From Anaerolineales bacterium (lineage in GTDB: Bacteria > Chloroflexota > Anaerolineae > Anaerolineales > Villigracilaceae), in assembly GCA_023382595.1 (NCBI GenBank), contig JAHDWB010000001.1, positions 620,001 through 684,000 of the forward strand: a stretch of 64,000 bases of DNA, written 5' to 3'. A program made the translations under genes and the position numbers. Positions within the stretch are counted from its first letter, which is position 1. Each line of letters opens with the position of its first letter. Shown here piece after piece: positions 1 to 9,920 of this stretch. Below the pieces are notes generated by a model that saw only the letters and a program-made list of their open reading frames with translations, was not told the origin of the DNA and did no database searches.

Positions 1-507
1 TTTGTCAGCAACCGTTATGGAAACGCAGATATCCTGCTGACGTCGCTCAATGGCTCCATTTCCACACTGACGACGAACGTCGCCCCAGACTCCGCTCCAA
101 CCTGGTCGCCAAACGGAAGCCGCATCGCCTTTCAGACCCATGACGGCGAACTCTCTCATCTGTGCATCATCGGGCGTGATGGACTTGGACAAAACTGCAT
201 TACGTCCGCCATGGCGAAATATAGTCCGCCTGCCTGGTCACCCGATGGGAATTGGATCGCCGCCAGCGCACCGGACAGCGGCATCCATCTTTTCAGTCTG
301 GCAGACAACTCCATGACCCAACTCTCCGCACCGGGGATCGAACCGCTTGGGATCCCATCCTGGTCACCGGATGGGTTGCGGCTGGTCCTTCAAGCCCAAA
401 CCGGGGGGAGTACCGAGCTTTTCATGACGCTCATTCAAACCAATGAGTTCACACAACTTACTTTCACAAATAGTTACAATGGAGAACCGCACTGGTTTAA
501 TAATTAA
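1..507 (+). CDS. TolB-like beta-propeller protein, 3' end only
   Basis: The reading frame is open from the first base, so this is the C-terminal 168 residues of a gene that starts upstream of the window. It contains three clear PD40/WD40-like units with the pattern WSPDG or WSPNG (TWSPNGSRIAF, AWSPDGNWIAAS, SWSPDGLRLVL) and ends in HWFNN. This is the signature of TolB-type beta-propellers, which bind ligands or partner proteins; in the TolB family they are usually extracytoplasmic. The N-terminus, any signal peptide and other domains lie outside the window, so its real role cannot be given. It ends 21 bases before the cyclase start, but the cyclase appears to have its own promoter in that gap. 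Confidence 0.8.
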   Translation, partial: FVSNRYGNADILLTSLNGSISTLTTNVAPDSAPTWSPNGSRIAFQTHDGELSHLCIIGRDGLGQNCITSAMAKYSPPAWSPDGNWIAASAPDSGIHLFSLADNSMTQLSAPGIEPLGIPSWSPDGLRLVLQAQTGGSTELFMTLIQTNEFTQLTFTNSYNGEPHWFNN

Positions 508-515
508 AACACATC

Positions 516-521
516 TATAAT
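516..521 (+). promoter_or_regulatory. -10 box (TATAAT) of a probable leaderless promoter for the cyclase
   Basis: A perfect TATAAT ends 8 bases before the A of the cyclase ATG at 529, which puts the expected transcription start on or one base before the start codon. There is no Shine-Dalgarno sequence. The -35 region is not consensus. The same spacing recurs at several other genes in the window. Confidence 0.5.
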
Positions 522-528
522 CCGCCAC

Positions 529-2091
529 ATGCTTCCCGAATCGCCGCTCACCACAATTGAAAGCAGGTTGCGATATTTCCTGCCCGCAGAAATGTACGCG
601 TCCATGTGGGGGAATCCGTCCGTGGACATCATGATCGAAGTCCACAACCACCTGCGGACCTTGCAGCGGATCCTGCACGATTACACGTCCAAACAGATCG
701 ACATCAAAAAATTGAAGCCGGGCGATGTGAAAACCGACTGGCAGTACGGGACCATGATGTTCACCGACCTGGCTGGTTTCACAAAACTGATGGAAGCCAA
801 CGCATCCAAGGGGCAGCAGGGCGCGGAGACCATTCTGAAACAATTAACGAAATATTTCTCCGCCATGATCGCGGTGATCAGTAAATCGGGCGGGGAATTG
901 GTCGAGTTTACCGGCGATGCGATGCTGGTCGTCTTTCCGAAAACCAACCGGGATGACGATACCGTGCGCGCCGTGCGCGCCGGTCTGCGCATGCAGAGAG
1001 CCATGAAAGAATTTGCGAACATCCAAACGCCCAGCGGCGTTGTGGACCTGCAAATGCGGATCGGCATTCACAACGGCAGGTTCCTCACCGCGGATATCGG
1101 CACGCCGCGCCGCATGGAGCATGTCCTGCTTGGCAGGGATGTACAGCAGGCAAAGTTGACCGAGGGAAACGGGCGCAAAGGACGGGTCAATCTGTCAGCG
1201 AAGGCATATGAACGGGTGCAGGACCAATTTCAATTCGAGGAAGGCGAGGCGGGTTATTATCTGGTTGTGGATAATCTGAGCGAGGGCGAACTCGGCGAGT
1301 ATGAGATCACGCCGATGAACAGGCGCACCGCCAGCAGTATGATCTTCGATAGAAAAGATAAAAAGGAAGTGTTGAACAATATTGTCACGCTGCTCAATGA
1401 TATCGAGCCGATCGCGAGTTTCCTGCCGGCGTCTGTGCTTTCCCTGCTCGTCGAGAGCGCCGCAGACCGCAGAATCCCGCCGGATTTTCCGCATCCCACC
1501 ATTATGTTCGTCAATTTCGTCGGTTTGCCTGAGGCGGCGGACCGCGCGCTGCCGGGCGAGGAGCGAAAACTGGCGCTCAGTTTCTCACGCGCGTTTTCGT
1601 TGATCAACGCGGTTGTGGAATCGCGCGGCGGTGTATTGAAGAAAGTGACGTATCATCTGTTCGGTTCGGATATCGTCATTTATTTTGGCGTACCGACCGC
1701 GCATACGAACGATGAAATGCGCGCGGCGTCGGCGGCGGTTGCCATTCGGGAGATCATCTACAATCTCAGCAAGAAGCCGCCCACCATCGGGAACACCCAA
1801 CCGGAGATCTTCTGCCAGATCGGCATCAATACGGGACCCGCATTCGTAGCGGAGGTCGGGGAGCCGCGCGGACGACGCGAGTACAATGTGCTGGGCGACA
1901 CGGTCAACACAGCGGCGCGTTTAATGAACTATGCGCACAAGTATCAGATCATCATCTCAGAGGGCGTGAAACAGGCGATCGAGTCAAAATATGATTGCGC
2001 GCCACTGGGAGAGATTCCTTTGAAAGGAAAAAGCGCGCCGATGCCGCTGTTTGAGCTGGTTCAGCAGAAACCGAAAACTGACAAAAAATGA
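529..2091 (+). CDS. Two-domain class III adenylate/guanylate cyclase
   Basis: A 520-residue soluble protein with two cyclase homology domains. The first (about 70-262) has both metal-binding aspartates, D80 in FTDLAGF and D130 in FTGDAML, but lacks the second-half LGDTVNxAARL motif (it reads LGRDVQQAKL). The second (about 320-512) has N329 where the first metal aspartate should be but keeps K371/K372 and LGDTVNTAARL (N460, R464), the transition-state residues. The two halves therefore look complementary and could make one composite catalytic site, as in mammalian adenylyl cyclases; this is inference. The substrate is probably ATP but is not proven. No membrane segment or HAMP domain is present. 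The convergent operon encodes a cyclic-nucleotide-binding protein, a natural receiver for its product. Confidence 0.9.
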   Translation: MLPESPLTTIESRLRYFLPAEMYASMWGNPSVDIMIEVHNHLRTLQRILHDYTSKQIDIKKLKPGDVKTDWQYGTMMFTDLAGFTKLMEANASKGQQGAETILKQLTKYFSAMIAVISKSGGELVEFTGDAMLVVFPKTNRDDDTVRAVRAGLRMQRAMKEFANIQTPSGVVDLQMRIGIHNGRFLTADIGTPRRMEHVLLGRDVQQAKLTEGNGRKGRVNLSAKAYERVQDQFQFEEGEAGYYLVVDNLSEGELGEYEITPMNRRTASSMIFDRKDKKEVLNNIVTLLNDIEPIASFLPASVLSLLVESAADRRIPPDFPHPTIMFVNFVGLPEAADRALPGEERKLALSFSRAFSLINAVVESRGGVLKKVTYHLFGSDIVIYFGVPTAHTNDEMRAASAAVAIREIIYNLSKKPPTIGNTQPEIFCQIGINTGPAFVAEVGEPRGRREYNVLGDTVNTAARLMNYAHKYQIIISEGVKQAIESKYDCAPLGEIPLKGKSAPMPLFELVQQKPKTDKK

Positions 2092-2112
2092 CGGCTTTCG
2101 CCGTCATTTTTT
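2083..2112. terminator. Bidirectional terminator between convergent genes
   Basis: A 13-bp hairpin (AAAAAATGACGGC, loop TTTC, and its complement) gives an A-run on one side and a T-run on the other, so it can stop both the cyclase transcript and the opposing operon. It overlaps the cyclase stop codon. Confidence 0.85.
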
Positions 2113-2113
2113 C

Positions 2114-2488
2114 TTAAGTTTCACCGGGCTTTCTCTTTAGACGCTCATCGAGCTTCGTCCAAAGCCCAGCCGCGAGCTTACTGCCCTCCTTGCGCCGCAG
2201 GTTGACCTTGTAAATGGCTTTCTCGCCTGTACCAATACGGATCAGCCAGAATTGCTCGGTCAGGCTGGAGAGAGCTGCATCCAATTCGTCACGGGAGAGG
2301 CGCTCCGCTTCGGGCATGGACTCCATCACTTCGCGCAATCGCGGATAGTTCATCTGCAATTCGCGCAGCATCAGGCGCATGATCTTGCGCAGGGCGGGCG
2401 GCAGGTCGGCGAGATCGAGCGGAGTGATGCCGCCTTCCTTCTGCTTATCCTGAATCTCTTCGTTTAAACGGTCAAATACACCGGGCAT
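2114..2488 (-). CDS. Small winged-helix-like protein, last gene of the MinD/CNB/PrsW operon
   Basis: 124 residues, no recognised family. The ATG at 2488 is chosen over an upstream TTG because GGGAGGT sits just before it. The N-terminal half is helical and charged. The C-terminal part (LSRDELDAALSSLTEQFW, then IRIGTGEKAIYKVNL) has the look of a helix-turn-helix followed by a beta wing, and it ends ...LWTKLDERLKRKPGE. The small protein at 7426-7761, which follows the second MinD-like ATPase, ends in a comparable way (YEARL...LWKKIDE), so each ATPase seems to travel with one such partner. DNA binding is possible but not shown; it may instead be an adaptor of the ATPase. Confidence 0.7.
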   Translation of the reverse strand: MPGVFDRLNEEIQDKQKEGGITPLDLADLPPALRKIMRLMLRELQMNYPRLREVMESMPEAERLSRDELDAALSSLTEQFWLIRIGTGEKAIYKVNLRRKEGSKLAAGLWTKLDERLKRKPGET

Positions 2489-2499
2489 GGGGACCTCCC

Positions 2500-2712
2500 T
2501 CAATACAACTCAGGCATGCTGATCGGTTCGGGCTGGGGCTCACACTCGCCGCACCAGATGACGTTCGCCACCGCCAAGCCCTTGGGAGTATTGTTCGCGC
2601 CCACGAACATGGTAATGAACGTGGACATGGTCGCGGCGTGATCCTTGCAGACGAACCGCCCACAGAACGCGCAGGAAGCGCGCGCATCTTCTTCACAGTG
2701 CCAGCATTTCAT
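2500..2712 (-). CDS. Small cysteine-rich zinc-binding protein
   Basis: 70 residues. Cysteine pairs CWHC (3-6), CAFC (14-17) and CGEC (54-57), with further C22 and H25, suggest one or two zinc sites resembling B-box or zinc-ribbon folds. No catalytic motif and no membrane segment. It starts 9 bases after the MinD-like ATPase stop, with GGAG upstream, and is followed 11 bases later by the winged-helix-like gene, so it belongs to the operon. It probably mediates protein or nucleic-acid contact; the function is unknown. Confidence 0.75.
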   Translation of the reverse strand: MKCWHCEEDARASCAFCGRFVCKDHAATMSTFITMFVGANNTPKGLAVANVIWCGECEPQPEPISMPELY

Positions 2713-2721
2713 CGTCGGCTC

Positions 2722-3507
2722 CTACTTCACTGAGAGAACGGACTCGACCACGCCTTGCAGTGCGCGTGACCACTCATGGTCTGGATAACGCAGCGAGAAC
2801 AAATCCTGGCTGGCATTGTCCGCCATGTCGAACGTCAACGGCAGGACGCCGGTCACAGGCGCATTGAATTCTCTTTCAATATCCCGTTTGATTTCGGCAA
2901 AATCATATTTCGGCAACGCCTTGTTTACTAAAAGAAACAGGTTCGGCACATCGAGGCTGCGGGCAATATCCACCGTCACCGAAGTGCCTTGAATATCCTG
3001 ATTATCCGGGCGCAAGAGGATGATGAGAATATCCGATGTGGCAATGGAAAGCAGCGTCTCTTCGTTCAAACCGGGATGCGTGTCAATGAAAAGATAATCC
3101 AGATCGAATTCCGTGATCGTGGTCTGCAAGCCCTCGTTCAACAGATTAAAGTCAACGCCTTCACGCAGGATCTGGCTGATCTCCCGCCCGCGAATGCTGG
3201 ATGGAAACAGCCACAGATTCTTGCCCGCCAGTTTTGCGCGTCCCTCCCCGCCGACAGGGTTATCGCCGACCGAGAATCCGATCTCGCGGATGGTGGCTTT
3301 CCCGTGCAGGAAATCGTTCATGGTCTTGCCCATTTTGTCCTCATCCAGCCCAAAAAGGACATGGATGCCCGGCGACTGGATATCCGTATCCACTACGCCG
3401 ACGCGCTTGCCGGTCATCGCGACCTGCGCCGCAAGATTGGCGGTCGTATTCGATTTTCCCGTCCCCCCGCGGAACGAATGGATGGAAACGATCTTTCCCT
3501 TGTTCAT
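2722..3507 (-). CDS. MinD/ParA-like P-loop ATPase (copy 1)
   Basis: 261 residues, a full-length SIMIBI ATPase. The Walker A region is HSFRGGTGKSNTTAN, with R13 in place of the usual signature lysine of KGGxxGKS. Switch I is VVDTDIQSPG and Walker B is YLFIDTHPGLNEETL. The C-terminus (GVVESVLSVK) lacks the amphipathic membrane-targeting helix of true MinD, so it is probably cytosolic or is recruited by partners. SD GGAGGTG lies before the ATG. It is close to the copy at 6640-7395 along its whole length. It lies between the cNMP-binding gene (16 bases upstream) and the zinc protein. It likely works as a nucleotide-switched dimer; the cargo is unknown. It is not a division-site MinD on this evidence. 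Confidence 0.85.
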   Translation of the reverse strand: MNKGKIVSIHSFRGGTGKSNTTANLAAQVAMTGKRVGVVDTDIQSPGIHVLFGLDEDKMGKTMNDFLHGKATIREIGFSVGDNPVGGEGRAKLAGKNLWLFPSSIRGREISQILREGVDFNLLNEGLQTTITEFDLDYLFIDTHPGLNEETLLSIATSDILIILLRPDNQDIQGTSVTVDIARSLDVPNLFLLVNKALPKYDFAEIKRDIEREFNAPVTGVLPLTFDMADNASQDLFSLRYPDHEWSRALQGVVESVLSVK

Positions 3508-3523
3508 AACACCTCCGAATAAA

Positions 3524-4261
3524 TCAATCCTGTTGGGCGCGTTTCTGGCGCAACGCCTTCGCCTGTTCTTTCAAATTCGCATAGAATTCCGTGCCGGTGA
3601 TCTCTTCAAATTCCTTCCTGCGGCGCGTTTGATCGATCTCGAATGTCAAACGCTCCAATTCCTGTTTCAGCCCTTCTTCGCGCGCCTTCACCTGCTTCAC
3701 CATCGAATAGAACGTCGAAAGCAGCTGCGCCGCCTTGTCGTCATCCGAGCCGGTATGGGTCATCAGCGGCTGACTCTGATCGAGAAAGGAATAATCACCT
3801 TCCGCCGTTTTTTGCGACCAGTCTATCACTTTTTCGATGTACGTCGTGGAAAAACGCAGGCGGCTCGAATATCCCTGCAAAATACCGATGGCGACATCCG
3901 CGCGGCGGGTCAATAGATCAAAGAACACATCACGGTTCAACTCCAGCGCCCGCACGTCCTCCAGCGCAATCACGCCCGCCGAACGCGGTCGCTGATCGAT
4001 CAGCGACATCTCCCCCACCGTCTCGCCGGGTTCTACCTTGTTGATAATGATCTCGTCACCCTTGCCATCGGTCGTGACGATCTTCAAATTACCGCTTAAC
4101 ACCACGAAGAAAGAATCAGCGGAATCGCCTTTGCGGATCATCGCCTCATCCGGTGCGAACGTCCGCACGGTCGCCTGCGCCACCACCGCCGCCAGCGCAT
4201 CGTCCGATAACTTGCTAAAAAATTCGGTCTCTCTTAATTGCTTTAGGATGTCCTGGCTCAT
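3524..4261 (-). CDS. Cyclic-nucleotide-binding (CRP-type CNB) protein without HTH
   Basis: 245 residues. Residues about 10-130 form a CNB domain. The phosphate-binding cassette PGETVGEMSLIDQRPRSAG keeps E84 and R93-S94, which match the ribose- and phosphate-binding residues of CRP, so real cAMP binding is plausible. Instead of a CRP helix-turn-helix, the C-terminal half (about 140-245) is charged and likely coiled coil (VKAREEGLKQELERL...). It is therefore a sensor or adaptor rather than a transcription factor. Its start overlaps the PrsW stop by 4 bases (ATGA), implying translational coupling and roughly equal amounts of the two proteins. The cyclase gene lies just across the convergent terminator. 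Confidence 0.88.
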   Translation of the reverse strand: MSQDILKQLRETEFFSKLSDDALAAVVAQATVRTFAPDEAMIRKGDSADSFFVVLSGNLKIVTTDGKGDEIIINKVEPGETVGEMSLIDQRPRSAGVIALEDVRALELNRDVFFDLLTRRADVAIGILQGYSSRLRFSTTYIEKVIDWSQKTAEGDYSFLDQSQPLMTHTGSDDDKAAQLLSTFYSMVKQVKAREEGLKQELERLTFEIDQTRRRKEFEEITGTEFYANLKEQAKALRQKRAQQD

Positions 4262-5367
4262 GCCTGATCCTTCTCTTTTGACTTTTCCTTGATTCGGTCA
4301 GTGACGCGGTCGAACAATCCGCCTCCTTTTTGACCTGTGCTTGATTCAGCGATCCGAGCTTGGATCTTGTCCCAAACCCTGAAATCCTGCCCCAAATAGA
4401 CTTCGCGCACGAACATCATCGGGTACATGCCGATCTGCTTCCGCAACCCTTCCATATCCTTCGCCAAGGATTGGACGATGTCTTCAAGCTCCTTGTGTTT
4501 TGCAGGGCTGGGCGTGGACTCCAACAGTTTACGCTTGATGCCGATCTCCGCCTGTTTATACAACAATTCCCGTACCAATGAGACTTTCTCATCACCAAAG
4601 CGCTCCTTGAACGGTATCAGCAGTGTCTCCACCATTTTTTCGATGCCCGTCACCGCCCGCGTTTCTTCCTTCGTAACGCGGTCTTCCTCGCCGAGTTTTT
4701 CCCCCACCCATTGCTTCTGCGCACTCATTCCGCGCCGGATGACGTACCAGATCAAGACCGCGCCCAACACGCCATATCCGATGGCAAACGCGAGGAACGT
4801 CCCTGCATTGACCATCGTGTTGAATATGGCATGGAAAATGATCGCGACTGCATATCCGCCGATCACAACCCAAATGCCGTGTTGTTTTACCTTCTCCCCG
4901 CGATAATACGCCAGCGCAGTTCCGATCAATCCGCTCCCGGCAGCATGCATCAAGTTGGTGGAAAAAACTCGCAACAATGCAACGATCAAGGCAATTTCAA
5001 TATTTGCATTTACATATTCGACATTTTCAATAATAGCAAACCCGATCCCCGCCCCAAAGCCGTACAACGCTCCATCTACCACGTAATTGAAATTGGCACG
5101 ACTGACCAGATAAAGCAGGATCAATGACTTCAATATCTCTTCGATGACCGGAGCCGTGAACCGGATCACCTGATCCCACGTCACCCAGCCCGCATTGACC
5201 ATTGCGGGATTGATCTGCGCAACAAGCAAGTAAGCCGCAACACCGCATCCAAGCGTAACTATGTTGTAATTGAACTTTGCGGTTTTATGCAAGTCGAACT
5301 TGCGCAAAAAAAGCAAAAAAAGGAAGGGAATTACTAAAGCGATGGCGATGGCGATCACGAGAATCAT
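4258..5367 (-). CDS. PrsW-family intramembrane protease with a long cytoplasmic tail
   Basis: 369 residues. About 8 predicted membrane segments span residues 1-210, followed by a roughly 155-residue charged soluble tail that is unusual for the family. PrsW motifs are present: EEILK (E76, E77, K80), ENVEY (E114), H141 and HAIFN (H179, N183), the set thought to hold the catalytic metal site. In Bacillus, PrsW makes the first cut in the anti-sigma factor RsiW. Here a sigma/anti-sigma pair lies immediately upstream on the same strand, making that anti-sigma a reasonable substrate (inference). The ATG at 5367 lacks an SD but sits exactly 7 bases after a TATGAT -10 box, which supports this start and a leaderless mRNA. 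First gene of a five-gene operon. Confidence 0.85.
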   Translation of the reverse strand: MILVIAIAIALVIPFLFLLFLRKFDLHKTAKFNYNIVTLGCGVAAYLLVAQINPAMVNAGWVTWDQVIRFTAPVIEEILKSLILLYLVSRANFNYVVDGALYGFGAGIGFAIIENVEYVNANIEIALIVALLRVFSTNLMHAAGSGLIGTALAYYRGEKVKQHGIWVVIGGYAVAIIFHAIFNTMVNAGTFLAFAIGYGVLGAVLIWYVIRRGMSAQKQWVGEKLGEEDRVTKEETRAVTGIEKMVETLLIPFKERFGDEKVSLVRELLYKQAEIGIKRKLLESTPSPAKHKELEDIVQSLAKDMEGLRKQIGMYPMMFVREVYLGQDFRVWDKIQARIAESSTGQKGGGLFDRVTDRIKEKSKEKDQA

Positions 5368-5373
5368 GCCGAA

Positions 5374-5402
5374 ATCATACCGTATCTATACATGCCCTGC
5401 AA
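5374..5402 (-). promoter_or_regulatory. Leaderless promoter of the PrsW-CNB-MinD operon
   Basis: On the minus strand: TTGCAG, 17-bp spacer, TATGAT, then TTCGGC and the ATG of the PrsW gene. The predicted +1 is the A of the start codon. Confidence 0.7.
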
Positions 5403-5406
5403 GGAA

Positions 5407-5438
5407 AAAAGCGGCGACAGAAATCTGCCACCGCTTTT
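5407..5438 (-). terminator. Terminator after the sigma/anti-sigma genes
   Basis: A 15-bp hairpin with arms AAAAGCGGTGGCAGA and TCTGTCGCCGCTTTT (one G-T pair) followed by T residues on the minus strand. It separates the sigma/anti-sigma transcript from the PrsW operon. Confidence 0.85.
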
Positions 5439-5452
5439 CATTCCATGATGGG

Positions 5453-5926
5453 TTATTTTTTTCGCGCGAACCAATAGACAAGCAAAAGGATGCCGATCAA
5501 CCCGGCGGCGATTAGACCAACATTACCGCCAGAAGGGTTGACCGCCGTCCCGCTTAGGGAGCCATCGGTGGAGGTCAGCGCGGGGATGCTGATGACCATC
5601 AGAACCAGGACCGCGACTGCGGCAAGGATCATGCCGACCTGCGGATTGGATTGAATGTCAAACCATCGTTTCCAAAAGGACGGCTTTTCCATCTTTTCTT
5701 CGCGCTTGACACGAGCCTTGAGGCGGACAAGCATCTGTTTTTTGGATGCGTCGTCCAAGGCGGCGGAAGGGAAGGAACGGTTCAGGCGTAGGACAGTTTC
5801 CTCGAGGCTGAGCAGTTCCTGGTCGAGGCTGGAGGCGGTTTTCATCGTCCCTTCCAGCACTTGATCGGTAAAATCCGCCAGCTGGTCGTCACGTTTAGGA
5901 TCGGTGGTTTCGTTTGTTTGACTCAT
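5453..5926 (-). CDS. Putative membrane anti-sigma factor, partner of the ECF sigma factor
   Basis: 157 residues. The ATG at 5926 lies one base after the sigma-factor stop; a longer open frame upstream only reads through the sigma gene. The N-terminal about 90 residues are soluble, acidic then basic, and predicted helical (LDQELLSLEETVLRLNRSF). Two membrane segments follow, about 98-115 and 135-153, joined by a short outer loop (STDGSLSGTAVNPSGGN), ending in WFARKK. No HxxxCxxC zinc motif of ZAS anti-sigmas is seen. The anti-sigma role is inferred from gene order and topology. The short outer loop would suit site-1 cleavage by the neighbouring PrsW-type protease. Confidence 0.7.
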   Translation of the reverse strand: MSQTNETTDPKRDDQLADFTDQVLEGTMKTASSLDQELLSLEETVLRLNRSFPSAALDDASKKQMLVRLKARVKREEKMEKPSFWKRWFDIQSNPQVGMILAAVAVLVLMVISIPALTSTDGSLSGTAVNPSGGNVGLIAAGLIGILLLVYWFARKK

Positions 5927-5927
5927 A

Positions 5928-6473
5928 TTAGTTTTCCAGATGAGTGCGAAGTGCGGCGATGGCTCGGCGGAAAAGGGATTTGGCAGCTTCGAGATTTTGA
6001 TCTGTGAGTTCGGCGATCTCATTGAATTGAAGGTCTTCTGCAAAACGGAGCAGGATAACCTCCCTGTAATTCTCAGGCAGTTTTTGCAGCGCGCGCTGGA
6101 TGTAGATGCGTTCTTCCAGCATTTTGGAGGAACTGCCCGTGGTGTGGCTGGCGGCATCCGAAAGCGGGGCGAGAAGCGGTTCCTGCTTGCGGGTGCGTTT
6201 TCGGTAGAATTCAGCCACTTTGTGGTTGGTTAAGGTGCGAAGCCAGGTGCTAAACTTGGAGTCACCGCGAAACGTGGACAGCGATTTCAGAGCGGCGATG
6301 AAGACTTCCTGCGCCACGTCCTCCACGTCGTTTTCGGGGATCACATACCTGACCCGCTTGTACACGCTGGGCAGGTGGCGATAGTACAACATGTCGAAGG
6401 CATCGGTCTGTCCTTCCTTGAATTGCTGGATCAGAAGCTCGTCGCTGACATCCTGGAGAGGGTTGTTTTCCAT
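5928..6473 (-). CDS. ECF-type RNA polymerase sigma factor
   Basis: 181 residues from the ATG at 6473. Region 2 (about 18-90) includes DAFDMLYYRHL, DVEDVAQEVF and FSTWLRTLTNHKVAEFYRK; region 4 (about 125-180) includes LPENYREVILLRFAEDLQ and the HTH FNEIAELTDQNLEAAKSLF. Together these are diagnostic of ECF sigma factors. A longer form starting at GTG 6530 adds 19 poorly conserved-looking residues; neither start has a good SD, so the start is uncertain. The putative anti-sigma follows after one base. A divergent promoter for the second MinD-like gene lies upstream. Which genes it controls cannot be read from the window. Confidence 0.9.
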   Translation of the reverse strand: MENNPLQDVSDELLIQQFKEGQTDAFDMLYYRHLPSVYKRVRYVIPENDVEDVAQEVFIAALKSLSTFRGDSKFSTWLRTLTNHKVAEFYRKRTRKQEPLLAPLSDAASHTTGSSSKMLEERIYIQRALQKLPENYREVILLRFAEDLQFNEIAELTDQNLEAAKSLFRRAIAALRTHLEN

Positions 6474-6562
6474 ATATTTGGTCGTTGGGAACGGTGAAAA
6501 TGGGTTGTTTTGGGTCGTGAGAAGAGCCACTATAACATAAACGTGACAGGAAATGTAGGGGA

Positions 6563-6591
6563 TTGGACTTTCAGGTGTGTTGCGCTATAAT
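6563..6591 (+). promoter_or_regulatory. Sigma70-type promoter of the second MinD-like operon
   Basis: TTGGAC, 17-bp spacer, perfect TATAAT. Expected start near 6598, leaving a 41-base leader with GGAGCGAG before the ATG at 6640. Confidence 0.8.
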
Positions 6592-6639
6592 TCATGAAAG
6601 TTTTCAGCCACAAGACTAACATAAAATTGGAGCGAGAGC

Positions 6640-7395
6640 ATGTCCAAAATCATTTCAATTCACTCCTTCCGCGGCGGGACCGGAAAATCGAACACGACAG
6701 CCAACATTTCCGCGCTTTTGGCGATGGACGGCGCCCGCGTAGGTGTTGTGGACACCGATATCGCATCCCCCGGTATCCATGTGTTGTTCAATCTTGATGA
6801 ATCCGAGATGGTTCACTCGTTGAACGATTACTTGTGGGGCAAGTGCGGAATTGAAGAAGCCGCCCACGACGTGACGGGTCACGTCGGCGGCGAGATCAAG
6901 GGGCAGATCTTCCTTATCCCCTCCAGCATCAAGCCGGGCGAGATCGCCCGCATCCTGCGTGAAGGCTATGACGTGGGCTTGCTCAATGACGGCTTTCGTG
7001 ATGTGGTGGAAAAGCTCAAACTTGATTACCTCCTGATCGACACTCATCCGGGTCTGAACGAGGAAACCCTGCTTTCCATCGCCATTTCCAACGCGCTGGT
7101 CATCATTCTGCGCCCCGATTCGCAGGATTATCAGGGCACTGCCGTTACCGTGGACGTTGCAAAAAAACTGGACGTGCCGAACATGTTAATGTTGGTGAAC
7201 AAGGTTCCCGAAGCTTTCGATTTTGACGATGTCCGCACTCGTGTGGAACAGACGTATGGCACAACCGTTGGCGCAGTCCTGCCGCACTCCGATGAGATGA
7301 TGACGCTCGCCAGTTCCGGCATTTTTTCCGTCCGTTTCCCCGACCACATCGTCACCAAAGGATTGCGCAGTCTGGTAGATCAATTGAAGGATTGA
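6640..7395 (+). CDS. MinD/ParA-like P-loop ATPase (copy 2)
   Basis: 251 residues, paralogous to the product of 2722-3507 over the full length. Shared features include HSFRGGTGKSNTTAN (R11 replaces the signature lysine), VVDTDIASPGIHVLF, PSSIKPGEIARILREG, LIDTHPGLNEETLLSIA and VIILRPDSQDYQGTAVTVD. There is no C-terminal membrane-targeting helix (ends LRSLVDQLKD). It has its own sigma70-like promoter and is followed after 30 bases by a small winged-helix-like gene. The two copies lie about 3 kb apart in opposite directions around the sigma/anti-sigma and PrsW genes, which suggests local duplication and specialisation. The cargo or target is unknown. Confidence 0.87.
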   Translation: MSKIISIHSFRGGTGKSNTTANISALLAMDGARVGVVDTDIASPGIHVLFNLDESEMVHSLNDYLWGKCGIEEAAHDVTGHVGGEIKGQIFLIPSSIKPGEIARILREGYDVGLLNDGFRDVVEKLKLDYLLIDTHPGLNEETLLSIAISNALVIILRPDSQDYQGTAVTVDVAKKLDVPNMLMLVNKVPEAFDFDDVRTRVEQTYGTTVGAVLPHSDEMMTLASSGIFSVRFPDHIVTKGLRSLVDQLKD

Positions 7396-7425
7396 CCAAG
7401 TCTCAGGTGGCGGAAGGAGGGCACC

Positions 7426-9821
<2,396 letters not shown>

Positions 9822-9827
9822 AACCTC

Positions 9828-9860
9828 TGACAGTCATCTTAAAGGTGGCTGTCACTTTTA
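9828..9860 (+). terminator. Terminator after ligA
   Basis: A long hairpin TGACAGTCATCTT / AAGGTGGCTGTCA (13 pairs, with G-T pairs) followed by CTTTTA. Confidence 0.7.
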
Positions 9861-9863
9861 CGC

Positions 9864-9892
9864 TAGACAGAAATATTCCCCTCGGCTACACT
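9864..9892 (+). promoter_or_regulatory. Promoter of the alpha-oxoamine synthase gene
   Basis: TAGACA, 17-bp spacer, TACACT. Expected start near 9899, then SD CGGAGG about 8 bases before the ATG at 9921. Confidence 0.6.
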
Positions 9893-9920
9893 TACGCCAT
9901 TCTGCTTCGGAGGCAATTAA

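Noticed and set aside
5927-6157. N-terminal extension of the putative anti-sigma
   Set aside because: The extension is the sigma-factor gene in another frame; the ATG at 5926, one base after the sigma stop, is the natural start.
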